Below are positions 6,083-7,416 of a stretch of DNA of 7,416 bases, one piece after another. The position numbers and the translations under genes are program-made. The notes under the pieces were generated by a model, which was not told where the DNA came from, searched no databases, and saw only the letters and a list, made by a program, of their open reading frames with translations. Each line of letters begins with the position of its first letter. The first letter of the stretch is position 1. Source of the DNA: Bacteroidia bacterium (lineage in GTDB: Bacteria > Bacteroidota > Bacteroidia > Bacteroidales > Azobacteroidaceae); contig BNTU01000141.1 in assembly GCA_025996835.1 (NCBI GenBank), positions 1 through 7,416 on the forward strand. Reading direction: 5' to 3'.

Positions 6083-7416
6083 TTATTCTTTCACAACTCG
6101 CGCCATCAACCTATCCCCATCAACAGTCTCCACCGCCACCAGATGCACACCCGGCACCAAGCTCGCGACATTCACCTCCTTGCGGACAGCGTTCACCTCT
6201 TCCTCACGCTGCTCCAAACGACCGCCGGTGTCGTAGATGCTGATGCTGCGTAGCGTTTTGCCGTTTGCCGACTCCACGTTCAGGATATCCTTCACTTTCG
6301 TGGGGTAAATGCGGATGTTTTCGCCTGTGCTTAGCGTATGCAATTCTATCACGTGCGGCGTGCGCACCGTGCCGCGTATTGCATCGCTCTGATACCTCTC
6401 TTCCTGCATTACCTCGCGCACTATGCCCTTTGCCGTGTCATACACACGGAACGTGAGCGGCTCGTCTGCATCGCCTGCTACGGAGATGAACAGCAGCCCT
6501 TTGTCGTTGGTCTTCGCTACGCCGCGACATTCTTCGCCCACAAACACGGCTACCTCTGCACGGGTGAGCAACTCTTCATTATCTCGCACTTCGGCGATGA
6601 TGCTCATGTTGCTGGAATATTGCGATGCTCCGACAGGCTTCCAATGTGCGGTTGCTGTCGCGGTTGCTGCGGTTGCAGTTGCAGTTGCGGTCGTTGCGGT
6701 CGTTACCGTTGCCGCAGTTGCCGCTGTCGCCGACACATGAGCGGTAGTAGACGCACTTGCCGGATAGCGGAACACCTTGCCTGCACCTGCCTTCGACTGG
6801 TAGAGATAGCCTGTGCCGACTTCCATATTCGTCATGCTGCCCAGCCAGCTGCCGCCTACATACGTTGCAAAACCGGTTTGGCTCTTGATAACGTCATCTT
6901 CCGTTGGCTCTAAACCTGCCAAGGCTTCGTTTAGCGACATATTGAAATTCGGGGTGTAGGCGAGCCATGTCCAGCCGCTGTGCACTTGTAACGGCACATC
7001 GGCGGGGTTTACTTTTTTGCCGCTGACGGTCAATGTCGTGGATTCTGTCATCTTTATTTTGTACATCCTGCCTACTGCTACTCCCGGCATATCGCCTGTC
7101 CAGCCTGTGGCGGTGGGGAAGGCATGTTGGTAGCGGTCTTTGGCGAGTAGCGTTTGCGCTTTCACCGGTGCAAACACTGCCGACACCAGAGTGTCGTTGT
7201 CGACAGGCTGCGTATTTAACGACGCCCATGTCCAGCCCTTTGCCAAATGCACGCGCTGCTCTACATACTCCTGCACGATATTCATCCTTACAGGGTCGGT
7301 GACAGTGCCGTAAAGCCCGTTGGCGGCAAAAACAATTTCTGTTGGATTTTCGGTCGTGACCTTGCTGTAAACAACCCCTGCGGTGGCGTCATACGCCTTG
7401 AAGTGGAGTTGTGCCT
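6083..7416 (-). CDS. T9SS-exported modular surface protein, 5' end beyond right edge
   Basis: The frame is open from the right edge (443 full codons visible) to TAA at 6085-6083. An internal ATG at 7285 is not the start, because the frame continues upstream of it with conserved domain sequence. Numbering from the first full codon at 7414: residues 1-44 (LHFKAYDATAGVVY...GLYGTVTDPVRMN) are the end of an ECRGV-type domain; 60-146 and 147 to about 210 are two related GWTW modules; a low-complexity Ala/Thr/Val linker follows; residues about 265-355 are a second ECRGV-type domain (VAVFVGEECRGVAK with Cys296, LTFRVYD); and about 360-443 are a T9SS sorting domain (IRIYPTKVKDILNVES, ISIYDTGGRLEQ, LVPGVHLVAVETVDG, VVKE). 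The usual YPNP at the start of that domain reads YPTK here. The protein should be exported across the outer membrane by T9SS. No enzymatic signature is seen in the visible part. Its total length and N-terminus are unknown. Confidence 0.93.
   Translation of the reverse strand, partial: AQLHFKAYDATAGVVYSKVTTENPTEIVFAANGLYGTVTDPVRMNIVQEYVEQRVHLAKGWTWASLNTQPVDNDTLVSAVFAPVKAQTLLAKDRYQHAFPTATGWTGDMPGVAVGRMYKIKMTESTTLTVSGKKVNPADVPLQVHSGWTWLAYTPNFNMSLNEALAGLEPTEDDVIKSQTGFATYVGGSWLGSMTNMEVGTGYLYQSKAGAGKVFRYPASASTTAHVSATAATAATVTTATTATATATAATATATAHWKPVGASQYSSNMSIIAEVRDNEELLTRAEVAVFVGEECRGVAKTNDKGLLFISVAGDADEPLTFRVYDTAKGIVREVMQEERYQSDAIRGTVRTPHVIELHTLSTGENIRIYPTKVKDILNVESANGKTLRSISIYDTGGRLEQREEEVNAVRKEVNVASLVPGVHLVAVETVDGDRLMARVVKE
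6647..6730 (-). repeat. Low-complexity Ala/Thr/Val linker tract, 28 codons
   Basis: Twenty-eight consecutive codons here encode only Ala, Thr and Val (one Val), largely as alternating GCx/ACx, inside the partial gene at the right. On the plus strand this reads as degenerate 'gttgcg/gttgca/gtcgtt' units. It joins the second GWTW module to the ECRGV domain. It is probably a flexible or O-glycosylatable linker (inference). Short imperfect hexamers of this sort can vary in length by slippage without breaking the frame only when whole codons change. Confidence 0.85.
6790..7237 (-). repeat. Tandem duplicated GWTW module within the right-hand gene
   Basis: Two copies begin with the identical codons for G-W-T-W at 7237-7226 and 6976-6965. 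Copy 1 is 87 residues: GWTWASLN, then LLAKDRYQHAF, GWTGDMPGVAVGRMYKIKM. Copy 2 is GWTWLAYTPNF, then VIKSQTGFATYV, SWLGSMTNMEVGTGYLYQSK. The order of elements matches (GWTW, K-x-Q/R-x-x-x-A, GW/SW, M..(V)GxxYxxK), but identity is modest, so the duplication is old. I do not know a function for this module. Confidence 0.75.

Noticed and set aside
6047..6085. AT-rich partial palindromes (attttaaattttaaaa...) after the right-hand gene's stop
   Set aside because: No GC-paired stem is present, and the symmetry is what AT-rich sequence gives by chance.
6338..6913. Cys/Arg-rich plus-strand frame and overlapping 6423-6740 frame
   Set aside because: The Cys/Gly/Arg-rich and Val/Ala-rich stretches are out-of-frame readings of the Ala/Thr linker DNA of the minus-strand gene.
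6083..7285. Taking ATG at 7285 as the start of the right-hand gene
   Set aside because: The frame stays open to the window edge with sequence matching the shared ECRGV-type domain, and no signal peptide follows that Met.

Overview
The window carries three genes, all on the minus strand, each encoding part or all of a large, repeat-built surface or secreted protein. The organism is most likely a member of the Bacteroidota, probably order Bacteroidales (inference). The evidence is two C-terminal domains of the Por-secretion (type IX secretion, T9SS) sorting type, a BspA-like leucine-rich repeat followed by Listeria-Bacteroides (InlB B-type) repeats, leader peptides starting MKR, no Shine-Dalgarno sequence before the starts, and a TAnnTTTG-type -7 box. 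No rRNA, tRNA, CRISPR array, transposase or integrase is visible.

Layout in the direction of transcription (right to left). (1) 7416-6083: the 3' part of a gene that enters from the right edge. It has two GWTW modules, a 28-residue Ala/Thr/Val linker, an 'ECRGV' beta-domain and a T9SS C-terminal domain. (2) 6082-5984: an AT-rich 99-bp spacer with a probable promoter. (3) 5983-1835: a complete 1382-residue gene. It has a signal peptide, an ECRGV-type domain, 27 tandem thrombospondin-type-3-like acidic repeats of about 40 residues, a short beta-rich module and a T9SS sorting domain. (4) 1834-1706: a 129-bp spacer filled mainly by a 97-bp element with perfect 30-bp inverted arms. (5) 1705-1: the 5' part of a gene that leaves at the left edge. 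It has a signal peptide, a BspA-like LRR segment, two divergent beta-repeats, then at least four and a half InlB-type repeats of 66/64 residues.

The three products look like exported, modular surface proteins that could mediate adhesion, bind calcium or act as long stalks. No enzyme is encoded. Genes 1 and 2 share the ECRGV module and the T9SS tail, so the locus looks like a cluster that grew by duplication and shuffling of modules. The most striking object is the 27-repeat array, in which the D-x-D-x-D-x-Y-x-D core is kept in every copy. Most of the plus-strand open frames are by-products of these repeats.
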